Assembly (NCBI RefSeq): GCF_013116745.1
Contig: NZ_JABFOE010000014.1
Coordinates: forward strand, 48,425 to 112,424
Origin: Arthrobacter sp. 260
GTDB taxonomy: Bacteria > Actinomycetota > Actinomycetes > Actinomycetales > Micrococcaceae
DNA: 64,000 bases
Direction: 5' to 3'
Position numbers and translations under genes: made by a program. Positions within the stretch are counted from its first letter, which is position 1. Every line of letters starts with the position of its first letter. Positions 41,861 to 51,814 of this stretch are shown here, piece after piece. The notes beneath the pieces were generated by a model that ran no database searches, was not told the origin of the DNA, and worked only from the letters and a program-made list of their open reading frames with translations.

Positions 41861-42913
41861 CTAGGGTCGGGAGTCGTTCTCCCGCTTTGTCGGATCGGTG
41901 CTGTCCCGCTCGGAGAGAGGTTCATCACTACCGTTTGTTTCGACGAGATTACCACGGGTGGTGGATTTCGTTTCGTCTGTGTCGGCAATGTGGGTGTCGG
42001 TGGTGTCTTCCAGCGAATCCACTGCCGACGGTTCACGGCCTGGCAGGTACAGCGACGGCGTGTCGGCCCCCTTGCGTTTCGTACCGAGGTAGATGAGGAC
42101 GGCGATGGCACCGACCAGGACCAGGATGCTGGTCCAGACGTTGAGCCGCTGGGTGACACCGAACAGGGTGACCAGTTCGGCGTCGTCGATGCGGAGGGCT
42201 TCGATCCAGACGCGGCCCGCCGTGTAGAAGGCAGCGTACGCCCAGAACATCATTCCCCCGCGGAGGCGGAACCGCTTGTCGATGAGCAGGAGCAGGGCGA
42301 CGCCGGCGAGGTTCCACAGCATCTCGTACAGGAAGGTCGGGTGGAACAGGGTGTCCACGGGGACGCCGTCTGGGAAGTTGGCGTTCTCCGGGTCGATTTC
42401 CAGGCCCCACGGCAGGGTGGTGGGGGCGCCAAAAAGCTCCTGGTTGAACCAGTTTCCGAGCCGGCCCACCGCCTGCGCAAGCAGGATGCCCGGGGCGGCG
42501 GCGTCGGCGAAGGCGCTCAGCCGCACCCCGGACCGGCGGCAGCCGATCCAGGCGCCCACGGCACCCAAGGCGATGGCGCCCCAGATGCCCAGGCCGCCCT
42601 CCCAGATCCGCGGGATCCGCGACAGGTCGCCGTCGGGTCCGAAGTAGGCGTCGGGTGAGGAGATCACGTGGTAGAGCCGTCCGCCGAGGATGCCGAACGG
42701 GATGGCCCAGATGGCGACGTCCCAGATGACGTCCGGGTTGCCGCCGTAGCGCTTCCACCGGGATACGGTCAGCAGCAGGGCCAGGATGATCCCGGCAAGG
42801 ATGCACAGGGCGTACGTGTACAGCGTGAGCGGTCCAAGGCTGAAGGACGCCCACTCCGCCGGTGGGCTCGGGATACTGGCGGGAAGCGTCCCGATGGTGC
42901 TCACGATTCGCAT
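41861..42913 (-). CDS. lgt: Prolipoprotein diacylglyceryl transferase
   Basis: A 350-residue inner-membrane enzyme that transfers diacylglyceryl to the lipobox Cys of prelipoproteins. The family signature GRLGNWFNQELFGAPT is present, with about seven membrane helices (LCILAGIILALLLTVSRW; FWAYAAFYTAGRVWIEALR). The C-terminal 70 residues are hydrophilic, acidic and Ser/Thr-rich, a cytoplasmic tail common in actinobacterial Lgt. It lies 3 bp after trpA, a linkage conserved in this group, so it is probably part of the trp transcript. Confidence 0.96.
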   Translation of the reverse strand: MRIVSTIGTLPASIPSPPAEWASFSLGPLTLYTYALCILAGIILALLLTVSRWKRYGGNPDVIWDVAIWAIPFGILGGRLYHVISSPDAYFGPDGDLSRIPRIWEGGLGIWGAIALGAVGAWIGCRRSGVRLSAFADAAAPGILLAQAVGRLGNWFNQELFGAPTTLPWGLEIDPENANFPDGVPVDTLFHPTFLYEMLWNLAGVALLLLIDKRFRLRGGMMFWAYAAFYTAGRVWIEALRIDDAELVTLFGVTQRLNVWTSILVLVGAIAVLIYLGTKRKGADTPSLYLPGREPSAVDSLEDTTDTHIADTDETKSTTRGNLVETNGSDEPLSERDSTDPTKRENDSRP

Positions 42914-42916
42914 GGG

Positions 42917-43717
42917 TTAGCTCTTTCCCGTTCCGCTGCTGAGGTCCTTGGTCAGTTCGGCGAGGGCGGGTACTCCGCCGTCGCGCAGGGCCGCCACCAG
43001 GGCGGTGCCCACGATCACGCCGTCCGCGTACGCGGCGATCTCCCGGACCTGGTCTGCGGAGGAAACGCCGAGCCCGACGCAGGCGCGTTCAGCGCCAGCA
43101 CCGTGGGCGGCGTCGACGACGGCGCGGGCCGCGGAACTGACAGCGGTCCGGGCGCCGGTGACGCCCATGATGGAGACGGCGTAGACAAACCCGCGGCTGG
43201 CCGCGACCGTCCGTTCCATCCGCTCGTCGCTCGTGGACGGGGCCACGAGGAAGACCCGGTCCAGGCCAAACTCCTCGGAGGCGGCCAGCCATTCGGCGGC
43301 TTCGTCGGGGATCAGGTCGGGGGTGATCAGTCCTGCTCCCCCAGCCTCGTGCAGCCGACGGGCGAACTCGCGGACGCCGAGCTGCATGACCGGGTTCCAG
43401 TAGGTCATCACGAGCACGGCCGCGTCGGTGCGCTCCGTGATGCCCTTGACGATGTCGAAGACCTTCTCGACGGTGAACCCGTTCTGCAGGGCCTGCACCG
43501 TTGCTTCCTGGATTACCGCACCGTCCATCACCGGATCCGAGTAGGGGATGCCGATCTCGATCAGGTCCATCCCGTTCTCCGCCATGGCAACCGCCGCGTC
43601 GATGGTGGTCTGGACGTCGGGGAAACCGGCGGGCAGGTACCCGATCAGCGCGGCACGGCCGGCGTCGCGCGCACGGTCGATCGCGGCGGCCGACTTGCTG
43701 GTGGTCTGGGTGTTCAC
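42917..43717 (-). CDS. trpA: Tryptophan synthase alpha chain
   Basis: A 266-residue TIM-barrel enzyme that cleaves indole-3-glycerol phosphate to indole and glyceraldehyde 3-phosphate. [20 protein letters not shown] contains the catalytic Glu and Asp. GTG 43717 overlaps the trpB stop by 4 bp (GTGA) with GGGGAA upstream, so the much longer frame to 44575 is not the gene. Indole is channelled to the TrpB active site. Confidence 0.96.
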   Translation of the reverse strand: MNTQTTSKSAAAIDRARDAGRAALIGYLPAGFPDVQTTIDAAVAMAENGMDLIEIGIPYSDPVMDGAVIQEATVQALQNGFTVEKVFDIVKGITERTDAAVLVMTYWNPVMQLGVREFARRLHEAGGAGLITPDLIPDEAAEWLAASEEFGLDRVFLVAPSTSDERMERTVAASRGFVYAVSIMGVTGARTAVSSAARAVVDAAHGAGAERACVGLGVSSADQVREIAAYADGVIVGTALVAALRDGGVPALAELTKDLSSGTGKS

Positions 43718-45048
43718 AGTTGTTCCCCGTCTTTTCCGATTTCGGATTCGGCGCTGTTGTCGGGCAGCAGGTCGAAGAATTCGGCGGCTGTCGCCACGTC
43801 CTTGTCGCCACGGCCGGAGAGGTTGATCAGGACGATCTTTTCCGACGGGTCGCCGCCCTCGGCGGCGAGGCGTTGCCCCACCTTGATGGCTCCGGCCAGG
43901 GCGTGGGCGGTTTCGATGGCCGGGATGATTCCCTCGCTGCGGCACAGCAGCTTGAATGCGTCCATGGCTTCGGCATCGGTGATCGGCTCGTAGCTGACCC
44001 GGCCGATGTCGGCCAGGTAGGCGTGCTCCGGGCCGACGCCGGGGTAGTCCAGTCCGGCGGAGATGGAGTGGGACTCGATGGTCTGGCCGTCGTCGTCCTG
44101 CATCAGGTAGGAGCGGGCGCCGTGCAGCACGCCGGGACGGCCCAGGGTAATGGTCGCGGCATGGCGTCCGGTTTCGACGCCGTCGCCGCCTGCCTCGAAG
44201 CCGTACAGTGCCACCTCGGGGTCGTCGAGGAACCCGTGGAACATACCGATCGCGTTGGACCCGCCGCCGATGCAGGCGCACACCGCGTCGGGCAGGCGGC
44301 CGGTTTCGGCCAGCATCTGCTCGCGGGCTTCCTCGCCGATGACCTCGTGGAAGTACCTGACCATTGACGGGAACGGGTGCGCTCCGGCGGCCGTGCCGAG
44401 GAGGTAATGGGTGGTGTCCACGTTGGCCACCCAGTCGCGCAGGGCGTCGTTGATGGCGTCCTTGAGGGTCTGCGACCCGTTGGTGACCGGGACGACTGTG
44501 GCTCCGAGCAGTTCCATCCGGGCCACGTTCAGCGCCTGCCGGCGGCAGTCTTCGGCACCCATGTAGACGACGCACTCCAGGCCCATCAGGGCTGCGGCGG
44601 TGGCACTGGCGACTCCGTGCTGGCCCGCACCGGTTTCGGCGATGACGCGGGTCTTGCCCATCCGCTTGGCGAGGAGGGCCTGGCCCAGCACGTTGTTGAT
44701 CTTGTGGGATCCGGTGTGGTTGAGGTCTTCGCGCTTGAGGAAGATCCGCACACCGCCTGCATGCTCAGAGAACCGCTTGGCCTCGGTCAGCAGCGAGGGG
44801 CGCCCGGCGTAGGTGCGGTTCAGTTCCGCCACCTGGGCGGTGAACTCGGGATCCGCCTTGGCCTTCTCGAAGGTATCGGTGAGCTCGTCGAGAGCAGCAA
44901 TCAGCGACTCGGGCATCCAGCGGCCGCCGTACTCACCGAAGTAGGGGCCGGGCGCGTGGCGCAGGCTCCCCGTGGGGTTGAGGAAGGCTTCTGCAGTACC
45001 TTCGGTGACCTCGGTGGGTCCGTTGGCTGCCTGGGGCGAATCGGTCAT
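43714..45048 (-). CDS. trpB: Tryptophan synthase beta chain
   Basis: A 444-residue PLP enzyme that condenses indole with serine to give tryptophan. The PLP lysine is in [13 protein letters not shown], and [12 protein letters not shown] binds the phosphate. The ATG at 45048 fits the family start with a 50-residue acidic/Ala leader before [15 protein letters not shown]. It lies 43 bp after trpC and couples to trpA by a GTGA overlap. Confidence 0.97.
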   Translation of the reverse strand: MTDSPQAANGPTEVTEGTAEAFLNPTGSLRHAPGPYFGEYGGRWMPESLIAALDELTDTFEKAKADPEFTAQVAELNRTYAGRPSLLTEAKRFSEHAGGVRIFLKREDLNHTGSHKINNVLGQALLAKRMGKTRVIAETGAGQHGVASATAAALMGLECVVYMGAEDCRRQALNVARMELLGATVVPVTNGSQTLKDAINDALRDWVANVDTTHYLLGTAAGAHPFPSMVRYFHEVIGEEAREQMLAETGRLPDAVCACIGGGSNAIGMFHGFLDDPEVALYGFEAGGDGVETGRHAATITLGRPGVLHGARSYLMQDDDGQTIESHSISAGLDYPGVGPEHAYLADIGRVSYEPITDAEAMDAFKLLCRSEGIIPAIETAHALAGAIKVGQRLAAEGGDPSEKIVLINLSGRGDKDVATAAEFFDLLPDNSAESEIGKDGEQL

Positions 45049-45091
45049 GAGCTTGCCTGTCCTGTCGTGGTGGTGTGCTGCGTGCCGGTGG

Positions 45092-45916
45092 CTAAGCGGT
45101 TGGCTGGTCCTGGAGGGCCAGTCGCGCGCTGCGGCCGGCGTCGAGGAACGCGGCGATCGTGTCCTGGGGATTGTCGTGCCGGACCAACGCCTCGCCGACC
45201 AGAATGGCGTCGGCTCCATCGGAGGCGAACCGTCCGACGTCGGCTGCGTCCCGCACTCCCGACTCGGCGATGATGAGCGTGCCCGCCGGGATACCGGCGG
45301 CCAGGGGGGCGAAGACCGACCGGTCAATGTCGAGCGTCTTCAGGTTCCGTACGTTGATGCCGACGATCTTGGCACCGGCCGCAACTGCCCGTTCCACCTC
45401 GTCAGCGGTGTGGGTTTCCACCAGTGCGTTCATGCCGAGCTGGTGGGTCAGTGCGAGGAAGCTGCGGAGCTCCTCGTCGGTCAGGGCTGCGACGATCAGC
45501 AGGACCAGGTCGGCGCCGTGGGCGCGGGCCTCCCAGATCTGGTATTCGTCGACGGTGAAGTCCTTGCGCAGCAACGGCAGGTCGACGGCGGCGCGCACAG
45601 CATCGAGGTCGGCCAGTGACCCGCCGAAGCGTCGCTGTTCGGTGAGGACGCTGACGACGGCGGCGCCTCCGGTTTCGTAGCGCACCGCCAGAGCCGCGGG
45701 GTCGGTGATGTCGGCCAGCGCTCCCTTGGAGGGGCTGCGGCGTTTCACCTCGGCGATCAGGGTGATCCCGGTGCCGTTACCGCGCAGGGCGGCGTAGGCG
45801 TCGCGGGGCGCGGGAGCCGAGGTGGCGTCGTCGCGCAGTTGCTCCAGCGGGAGCGCCGCAACACGGGGTGCGAGGTCCTCACGGACTCCCGCGATGATGT
45901 CGTCGAGAACGCTCAC
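45092..45916 (-). CDS. trpC: Indole-3-glycerol phosphate synthase
   Basis: A 274-residue TIM-barrel enzyme for the fourth step of tryptophan synthesis. [13 protein letters not shown] holds the first catalytic Lys, [12 protein letters not shown] the second, and [11 protein letters not shown] and IAESGV follow. It is a monofunctional enzyme; trpF is not fused or in the window. The GTG start directly abuts the stop of the HGxxPAAW gene. The last residues are Gln/Pro/Thr-rich. Confidence 0.97.
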   Translation of the reverse strand: MSVLDDIIAGVREDLAPRVAALPLEQLRDDATSAPAPRDAYAALRGNGTGITLIAEVKRRSPSKGALADITDPAALAVRYETGGAAVVSVLTEQRRFGGSLADLDAVRAAVDLPLLRKDFTVDEYQIWEARAHGADLVLLIVAALTDEELRSFLALTHQLGMNALVETHTADEVERAVAAGAKIVGINVRNLKTLDIDRSVFAPLAAGIPAGTLIIAESGVRDAADVGRFASDGADAILVGEALVRHDNPQDTIAAFLDAGRSARLALQDQPTA

Positions 45917-46249
45917 CTAGTCGTCTTTGCCCTTCAGCTTTGATCCGCCGACACCGTAGCCGGCGCGCTTCATGACGAGGCCCGCTCCGAGACCCACCAC
46001 CATGACGGCGATGCCGATCCAGAACAGAACGGTTCCGGCGCCCATGTTCCCCTCGGTGCTGGCGAAGACATAGGCGAAGGACGACACTGCTGCGCCGACG
46101 AGCATGATCAGCACGCAGGTCCACGCCGCGGGGCTGTTGCCGTGGCCGATGGTCTCGTCATGCATTGATGCGTGGTTTTCCCGTGAATTTTCCGGGTGCT
46201 CCACGGAGGCGGTCCGGGTCGTTGCGTTGGCTGTGGCGTCTTTGGCCAT
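45917..46249 (-). CDS. HGxxPAAW-family membrane protein
   Basis: A 110-residue protein with the family motif HGNSPAAW (HGxxPAAW) at about residue 36, followed by two transmembrane helices (CVLIMLVGAAVSSFAYVF; GTVLFWIGIAVMVVGLGAGL) and a basic tail KLKGKDD. The N-terminal 35 residues are polar and His/Asn/Glu-rich. AAGGAG sits upstream of ATG 46249. These proteins are found in actinobacterial trp operons and their role is unknown. Its stop touches the trpC start, so it is co-expressed. Confidence 0.9.
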   Translation of the reverse strand: MAKDATANATTRTASVEHPENSRENHASMHDETIGHGNSPAAWTCVLIMLVGAAVSSFAYVFASTEGNMGAGTVLFWIGIAVMVVGLGAGLVMKRAGYGVGGSKLKGKDD

Positions 46250-46323
46250 GGTGACTCTCCTTGAAACTCGTCTGGTCTTCATTCTGCCATTAGTTAGGGG
46301 CGGCCGTGGTCTGCCGTGCTGGC

Positions 46324-46986
46324 TCAGGTGGTGGGATCTTTCCCCTTGGTGAGCTGGTCCCAGCTGTCGATCTCGTCCGAGTGGGCGGTCGACTTGCGCG
46401 CGGACGGGTTCTCGTCGGCGACCTTCTCGTACCGCTTGGACCGGTTCCAGCCGCGGCTGGCGAGGAGCATCCAGACCGCAGTCACTGTCAACAGGACGCC
46501 AGCAGCGGCGGCCAGCCAGGGGAACACGGTGAGCGCCAGGGTGGCACCGCTGCCGGTGCTGACACCGATTGCCTCGCCGATCGCCGGGGCAGCGGCCCCG
46601 GTGGGGTCTGCCACCACCAGCAGGCTGTTCCAGACGATCCCGACGCCGGCGATGAGCAGGATCGCCACCACCAGGATCCGGGCGATCCGGCCAGCGATGG
46701 AAACGGCCAGCGCCGCGGCCAGGGACACTAGCGCGAAGGCGGTGACGGCGGTGGCGGCGTCGCTGCCGGGGATGGTGAGGTTGGGGGTCTGGACGGCGTC
46801 CTGTGGCAGGATCACCGTCAGCCAGGTCTGGGTGGTGCTTGCGAACGCGAGCAGGGAGAACAGCACCGTGGCCAGAATCACAGTGCCTTTGCGCTGCCAC
46901 GCACTTGGCGCCTTGGGTGTTGCGGAGGCCTTCGAGTGCCCGGAGGAGCTTGCCTGGCCGTCTGTGGTGCCCGGGTCGGTGCTCAT
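46324..46986 (-). CDS. Trp-operon-associated membrane protein (TIGR02234-like)
   Basis: A 220-residue protein with a polar N-terminal 30 residues, four predicted helices (TVILATVLFSLLAFAST; ILVVAILLIAGVGIVWN; TVFPWLAAAAGVLLTVTAVW) and a charged C-tail with RGWNRSKRYEKVA. It is the Trp-rich protein annotated with actinobacterial trp genes. Its ATG overlaps the trpE stop by 4 bp. Possible roles are a tryptophan-related transporter or a membrane anchor, but the function is unknown. Confidence 0.9.
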   Translation of the reverse strand: MSTDPGTTDGQASSSGHSKASATPKAPSAWQRKGTVILATVLFSLLAFASTTQTWLTVILPQDAVQTPNLTIPGSDAATAVTAFALVSLAAALAVSIAGRIARILVVAILLIAGVGIVWNSLLVVADPTGAAAPAIGEAIGVSTGSGATLALTVFPWLAAAAGVLLTVTAVWMLLASRGWNRSKRYEKVADENPSARKSTAHSDEIDSWDQLTKGKDPTT

Positions 46987-48557
46987 GGGACCTCTACTTC
47001 CTCTAGCGCCTCGGCAGCGGTGACGGTCCTGAGGCTGGAGGCGATCAGTGCCGCACGCAGCGGCGCTGCCGCCTTGTTGACGGTTTCCTGCGCCTCGTCT
47101 TCCAGGACGGAGTCGGCCACAATCCCGCCGCCGGCCTGCACGTAGGCCCGGCCGTCGCGGAGCAGTGCTGACCGGATGGCGATGGCCAGGTCCATGTCGC
47201 CGGCGAAATCGAGGTAGCCGACCACCCCGCCGTAGATTCCGCGGCGGTGGGGTTCCACCTCGTCGATCAGGCGCAGCGCGCGGGGCTTGGGAGCCCCGGA
47301 CAGGGTACCGGCGGGGAAGGTGGCGGCGAGCACGTCATACGCCGTCTTCGTGGGGGCCAGCGAACCGACCACCGTCGAGACGAGGTGCATGATGTGGCTG
47401 AACCGCTCCACTTCCATGAACTGGGTGACGTCGACCGAGCCGGGCACACAGACCTTGGAAATGTCGTTGCGGGCCAGGTCGACCAGCATCAGGTGTTCGG
47501 CGCGTTCCTTCTCGTCGGCCAGCAGCTCGTCGGCGAGGGCCCGGTCCTGGTCCAGGGTGTGCCCGCGGGGGCGGGAGCCGGCAATCGGGTGGGTGATGAC
47601 GTCCTTGCCGGTGACCGTGACGAGGGCCTCCGGGGAAGATCCGACGATCGAGTACTCCCGCCCGTCGGCGTCGGCCAGGCTGAACAGGTACATGTAGGGG
47701 CTCGGGTTGGTGTTCCGGAGCACCCGGTAGACGTCCAACGGGGACGCGTCGCAGTCGAGTTCGAACCGCCGGGAGATGACCACCTGGAACACGTCGCCGT
47801 CCACGATGGCCCGCTTCCCGCGCTCGATGGCGGCCAGGTACTTGGGCTTGTCCCAGCGTTCGTCGACGCGGGAAAGGAGTTCGGCGGTGTCCACCGACCC
47901 GTCCCGCAGCACGGAGACGGGCTGTTCGGCGGCTTCCCCCAGCTTGGTGAGCATGGCGCGGATCCGCTGGACGGCGTCGTGCCAGGCTTCATCCACCCGG
48001 TCGCTGGAGCCGTCGAAGTTGATCGCGTTCGCGACGAGGGTGAGGGTGCCCTCGGAGTTGTCATGCACGGCCATGTCGGTGACCAGGCACATGGCCAGCT
48101 CGGGCAGCAGCAGATCGTCTTCGGGTGGGCTGGTCAGCCGCTCCCAGTGGCGGACCGACTCCCAGCCGATGAAGCCCACCAGACCTGAGGTGAACGGCGG
48201 CAGGTTATCGAACCGGGGGGTGCGCAGCGCCTCGATGGTCTGGCGGAGCGCCTCGACCGGGCTGCCGGTGGTGGGGACACCTGCCGGCGGCTCCCCCAGC
48301 CAGTGCGCCTCGCCGTCGAGGCTGGTCAGGGTGGCGCGCGAGTGGGCGCCGATGAACGAGTACCTCGACCACACGCCGCCGACCGCCGCGGATTCCATCA
48401 GGAAGGTACCGGGCTGGCCGTCAGCGAGCTTGCGGTAGATGGCGATGGGGGTGTGGGCGTCCGCGAGCACCTTCAGATGGACGGGCACCACGCGGCGGTC
48501 CCTGGCGAGTTCGCGGAACTCCTCAAGGCTGGGGCTGATGACTCCAAGTTCCTGCAT
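46983..48557 (-). CDS. trpE: Anthranilate synthase component I
   Basis: A 524-residue chorismate-using enzyme. TFLMESAAVGG (about 51-61) is the Trp feedback-binding 'LLES'-type motif with Met in place of Leu. SPEALVTVTGKDVITHPIAG and ERAEHLMLVDLARND are the conserved catalytic blocks. It makes anthranilate with the TrpG glutaminase, which is not in the window. It leads the trp genes and lies 60 bp after hisI. No leader peptide or attenuator is visible in that short gap. Confidence 0.96.
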   Translation of the reverse strand: MQELGVISPSLEEFRELARDRRVVPVHLKVLADAHTPIAIYRKLADGQPGTFLMESAAVGGVWSRYSFIGAHSRATLTSLDGEAHWLGEPPAGVPTTGSPVEALRQTIEALRTPRFDNLPPFTSGLVGFIGWESVRHWERLTSPPEDDLLLPELAMCLVTDMAVHDNSEGTLTLVANAINFDGSSDRVDEAWHDAVQRIRAMLTKLGEAAEQPVSVLRDGSVDTAELLSRVDERWDKPKYLAAIERGKRAIVDGDVFQVVISRRFELDCDASPLDVYRVLRNTNPSPYMYLFSLADADGREYSIVGSSPEALVTVTGKDVITHPIAGSRPRGHTLDQDRALADELLADEKERAEHLMLVDLARNDISKVCVPGSVDVTQFMEVERFSHIMHLVSTVVGSLAPTKTAYDVLAATFPAGTLSGAPKPRALRLIDEVEPHRRGIYGGVVGYLDFAGDMDLAIAIRSALLRDGRAYVQAGGGIVADSVLEDEAQETVNKAAAPLRAALIASSLRTVTAAEALEEVEVP

Positions 48558-48617
48558 AACGGTGTGTGCTCTTTCAGCTGGCGGTGGGAAACGTCACGGT
48601 GGGCGGCGCGTGGGCCG

Positions 48618-49028
48618 CTAGTGGGAGGTGTCGGGACCGGTAACCACGGCGAGGTCCCTGCCGTCGAAGCAGGTCCGGGTGCCAGTGTGGCAGGCGGCAC
48701 CCACCTGGTCGACGCGGATGAGGAGGGCGTCGCCGTCGCAATCGATGGCCGCCGACTTGACCCACTGGATGTGGCCCGAGGTGTCGCCCTTGCGCCAGTA
48801 GGCGTTCCGGGACCGGGAGAAAAAGGTGACCCGACCGGTGGTGAGGGTGCGGTGGACAGCCTCGTCATCCATCCAGCCAAGCATCAGGACTTCCCCCGAA
48901 TCGTGCTGCTGGATCACCGCTGCGACCAGCCCAGCGGGGTCCCGTTTGAGGGCAGCAGCGATCTGCGGATCAAGGGCTGACCCGGTAGAAGAATCGGGCG
49001 TTGACGGGGTATCGGTCTGTGATGGCAT
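48618..49028 (-). CDS. hisI: Phosphoribosyl-AMP cyclohydrolase
   Basis: A 136-residue enzyme for the third step of histidine synthesis. The zinc-binding Cys/His and metal Asp are in [20 protein letters not shown] and HTGTRTCF, and [20 protein letters not shown] is the conserved block. It is monofunctional; hisE is separate at 51815. The ATG at 49028 is used; in-frame TTG/GTG lie just upstream. It is divergent from the TIGR03085-like gene and the first gene of the minus-strand trp series. Confidence 0.95.
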   Translation of the reverse strand: MPSQTDTPSTPDSSTGSALDPQIAAALKRDPAGLVAAVIQQHDSGEVLMLGWMDDEAVHRTLTTGRVTFFSRSRNAYWRKGDTSGHIQWVKSAAIDCDGDALLIRVDQVGAACHTGTRTCFDGRDLAVVTGPDTSH

Positions 49029-49147
49029 CACCGTCAATTCTATCGCGACACCGGGTGGCCAGCTGACGGACGGTTGAGTGCTTCAGGGTGGTGCGGCGCG
49101 GCGGTTCCCCGTGCCAAGAAGCACCGGATCTGCTAGTTTCAGCAGTG

Positions 49148-49795
49148 ATGCAATATGTAGAACCATCCCGCGAAGTCCTGGCCGAAACGCTTCTCGCAGC
49201 AGGGCCCCATTCGCCGACGCTGTGCGATGGCTGGCAGGCCAAAGAGCTGGCCGCCCACCTTTACCTGCGGGAACACCGACCGGCCGTTGGCCTTGCCATG
49301 GTCATCAAGCCCCTGGCCGCCGTGTCCGACAAGTCGGTCCGCAAACTCGCCGCCAAGGCGGAGTCAGTTGAGGGTTTCAAGAAGCTGGTCGACGATTTCC
49401 TCGCCGGGCATCCCTTCTACTCCCCGCTGAAGCGGTCCAAGTCGCTGGATGCCAGCGCCAACCTGATTGAATACTTCGTCCACACCGAGGACGTCCGTCG
49501 TGCACGTAGCCGGTGGGCGCCTCGTGCGCTGGACGAGGATTACTCGAACGCGCTCTGGGACGAACTGATCAAACGCGCCGCGATTCTCTACCGTGGGGTG
49601 GACCTGGGGATTGTGCTGGTGCGCTCCGACGGGCTGCGTCATGTCGCGAAACGAGCGCCCGTGTCCGTCGCCATCAAGGGCGATCCCGGCGAGCTCCTGA
49701 TGCACGCCCACGGCCGGACCCGCCACGCCCTCGTCACGTTCGAGGGCCAGCCCGACGCCGTCGCGCTGCTGGACAGCGCCGAGGTCGGCCTGTAG
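49148..49795 (+). CDS. TIGR03085-like mycothiol/maleylpyruvate-isomerase-fold protein
   Basis: A 215-residue protein of the DinB-like helical-bundle class seen in actinobacteria. LCDGWQAKELAAHLYLREHRP is the usual N-terminal metal-binding stretch (His in the AAHL helix) and EYFVHTEDVRRAR supplies another His. This is the TIGR03085 group, relatives of mycothiol-dependent enzymes. No specific reaction is known to me. ATG 49148 is preferred because it begins with the conserved MQYVEPSREV; no clear ribosome-binding site is visible. It is the only plus-strand gene in the his/trp block. Confidence 0.8.
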   Translation: MQYVEPSREVLAETLLAAGPHSPTLCDGWQAKELAAHLYLREHRPAVGLAMVIKPLAAVSDKSVRKLAAKAESVEGFKKLVDDFLAGHPFYSPLKRSKSLDASANLIEYFVHTEDVRRARSRWAPRALDEDYSNALWDELIKRAAILYRGVDLGIVLVRSDGLRHVAKRAPVSVAIKGDPGELLMHAHGRTRHALVTFEGQPDAVALLDSAEVGL

Positions 49796-49834
49796 CCACC
49801 CGCCTGGCTAACCGCTTCCTCCGAACGTAACCCT

Positions 49835-50035
49835 CCGCCGTCGGGCACATTTGTGCACATATGGCGGGTGCGAAGGCTCGTGAGGGTGCCGCCGTCGGAC
49901 ACCTTGTACATGTGTGGCGGGTACCTACGCCCACGAGACGCCGCCGTCGGACAGGTTGTGCACGTATGGCGGGTTGCGCGGGGTCTTACCCGCCACAGCT
50001 GCACGAACGGCAGGGGGAACCCGCCACAGCTGCAC
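49835..50035. repeat. Cluster of ~34-bp palindromic intergenic repeats
   Basis: Three similar direct copies lie at 49835-49869, 49889-49922 and 49941-49974. Each begins CCGCCGTCGG, has a central dyad (TGTGCACA, TGTACATG or TGTGCACG) and ends TGGCGGGT. Two partial copies in the opposite orientation (ACCCGCCACAGCTGCAC) follow at 49988-50004 and 50019-50035. The CCGCC and GGCGG ends pair. They occupy the gap between the convergent TIGR03085-like and hisF genes and may act as terminators or REP-like elements. Confidence 0.75.
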
Positions 50036-50118
50036 AGAAGATGGCAGCGTCGGGAAGCCCGCCGACCCGCCCGTTGAGGTGGGAGGGCTGACTTGCCCAC
50101 CCAAGCAACAAATCCCAG

Positions 50119-50889
50119 CTATCGGACGGGGAAGCCCGCGTCGCTGATGGCTTTCTTGACCTGGGCGATGGCGTCCAGCGGCCCGAAGTGGAACACCGAC
50201 GCCGCCAGCACCGCATCGGCACCGGCCTGGACGGCAGGCGGGAAGTGCTCCGGCAAGCCGGCCCCGCCGGAGGCGATCAGTGGAACCTTCACTGCCGCCC
50301 GCACCGCGCGGATCATCTCCAGGTCGAACCCGGCCTTGGTGCCGTCGGCATCGATCGAGTTGAGCAGGATCTCGCCCACCCCACGGTCGGCCGCCTCGCG
50401 GGCCCACTGCACTGCGTCGATCCCGGTGCCCTGCCGGCCGCCATGCGTCGTGACTTCATAGCCCGACGGCGTCCCGCCGCCCGGCACGCGCCGGGCATCG
50501 AGGGACAGCACCAGCACCTGTGATCCGAAGTGGCTGGTGATTTCGTCGATCACGTCGGGCCGGCTGACAGCTGCCGTGTTGATCGAGGCCTTGTCCGCGC
50601 CGAAGCGCAGCAGCTTGTCGACGTCGGCGATCCCGCGCACTCCCCCGCCGACGGTCAACGGGATGAAGACCTCCTCGGCGGTGCGCGCGACGACGTCGAA
50701 CGTGGTGTCCCGGTTGCCGGAGGACGCGGTCACGTCGAGGAAGGTCAGTTCGTCGGCGCCGGCCCGGTCGTACCGGTGCGCGAGCTCCACCGGGTCACCG
50801 GCGTCGCGCAGGTCGGCGAAGTTGACGCCCTTCACCACGCGGCCGGCGTCGACATCGAGGCACGGGATGACGCGAATGGCTACACCCAT
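50119..50889 (-). CDS. hisF: Imidazole glycerol phosphate synthase subunit HisF
   Basis: A 256-residue TIM-barrel synthase. [20 protein letters not shown] contains the catalytic Asp of the first strand, and [20 protein letters not shown] the second Asp. It accepts ammonia from HisH (not in the window) and makes imidazole glycerol phosphate and AICAR. It lies 10 bp after hisG. Confidence 0.97.
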   Translation of the reverse strand: MGVAIRVIPCLDVDAGRVVKGVNFADLRDAGDPVELAHRYDRAGADELTFLDVTASSGNRDTTFDVVARTAEEVFIPLTVGGGVRGIADVDKLLRFGADKASINTAAVSRPDVIDEITSHFGSQVLVLSLDARRVPGGGTPSGYEVTTHGGRQGTGIDAVQWAREAADRGVGEILLNSIDADGTKAGFDLEMIRAVRAAVKVPLIASGGAGLPEHFPPAVQAGADAVLAASVFHFGPLDAIAQVKKAISDAGFPVR

Positions 50890-50899
50890 GGCTGCCGTC

Positions 50900-51742
50900 C
50901 TAGACCCTGCAGGCGTGGATGGTGCTGACGAGGATGGCGCGGGCGCCGAGCTCGTACAGCTCGTCCATGATCCGGTTCGTGTGGGTGCGCAGCACCATCG
51001 AGCGGACGGCCACCCAGTCGGAGTCGCGGAGCGGCGAGACCGTCGGGGATTCCAGGCCGGGGGTCAGCGCGGCTGCGGCGTCGACGAGGTCCTTGCGGAT
51101 GTCGTAGTCCATCAGCACGTACTGGCGTGCCACGAGGACTCCCTGCAGCCGACGGATCAGCACATCGAGGCCGGCCGGCGTGTCTCCGCTGCGGCCGATC
51201 AGGACGGCCTCGCTGCGCAGGATCGGGTCGCCGAAGATTTCCATTCCGGCGGCCTTGAGCGTGTTGCCGGTCTCGACGACGTCGGCGATCGCGTCGGCGA
51301 CGCCGAGACGCACCGAGGATTCCACCGCACCGTCGAGGCGCACCACTGTGGCGTCCACTCCGTGGTCGGCGAGGAAACGGCGCAGCAGCCCGTCATAGCT
51401 GGTGGCCAACCGCTTGCCGTCGAGCTGGGCGACGTTGCTGAAGTGTCCTACCGGTCCGGCGAACCGGAAGGTCGAGGCGCCAAACCCGAGGGTCAGGCGC
51501 TCCTCGGCGTCGACGTCGGCGTCAAGGAACAGGTCGCGGCCGGTGATGCCGACGTCGAGGGTTCCGGCGCCCACGTACACGGCGATGTCGCGGGGGCGGA
51601 GGAAGAAGAACTCGACCCCGTTGTCGGGGTCTTCGAGGACCAGTTCGCGGGTGTCGCGGCGCTGGCGGTAGCCGGCCTCGGCGAGCATGGCGGAGGCTGA
51701 TTCGGACAGGGCGCCCTTGTTGGGGACTGCTACACGAAGCAT
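50900..51742 (-). CDS. hisG: ATP phosphoribosyltransferase (long form)
   Basis: A 280-residue first enzyme of histidine biosynthesis. [20 protein letters not shown] is the conserved N-terminus, and [19 protein letters not shown] is the binding site. The extra C-terminal domain typical of the long form (about 280 residues) carries histidine feedback inhibition. It is 72 bp downstream of hisE. Confidence 0.96.
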   Translation of the reverse strand: MLRVAVPNKGALSESASAMLAEAGYRQRRDTRELVLEDPDNGVEFFFLRPRDIAVYVGAGTLDVGITGRDLFLDADVDAEERLTLGFGASTFRFAGPVGHFSNVAQLDGKRLATSYDGLLRRFLADHGVDATVVRLDGAVESSVRLGVADAIADVVETGNTLKAAGMEIFGDPILRSEAVLIGRSGDTPAGLDVLIRRLQGVLVARQYVLMDYDIRKDLVDAAAALTPGLESPTVSPLRDSDWVAVRSMVLRTHTNRIMDELYELGARAILVSTIHACRV

Positions 51743-51814
51743 GGAGGTTTTCTTTCGCTGAAGGTTCGAAGGGAGGTCTGCTGCTGGGGCACCTGGATCC
51801 TGGCGGAATGGTGC

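Noticed and set aside
43718..44575. Extended upstream part of the frame containing trpA
   Set aside because: It lies over trpB in another frame; the GTGA overlap and family length place the trpA start at 43717.
48558..48617. Possible trp attenuator before trpE
   Set aside because: The gap is only 60 bp with no Trp-codon leader peptide or competing hairpins.
49835..50035. Repeats with short spacers resembling a small CRISPR array
   Set aside because: Spacers are only 18-19 bp, copies diverge, two copies are inverted, and no cas genes are present.
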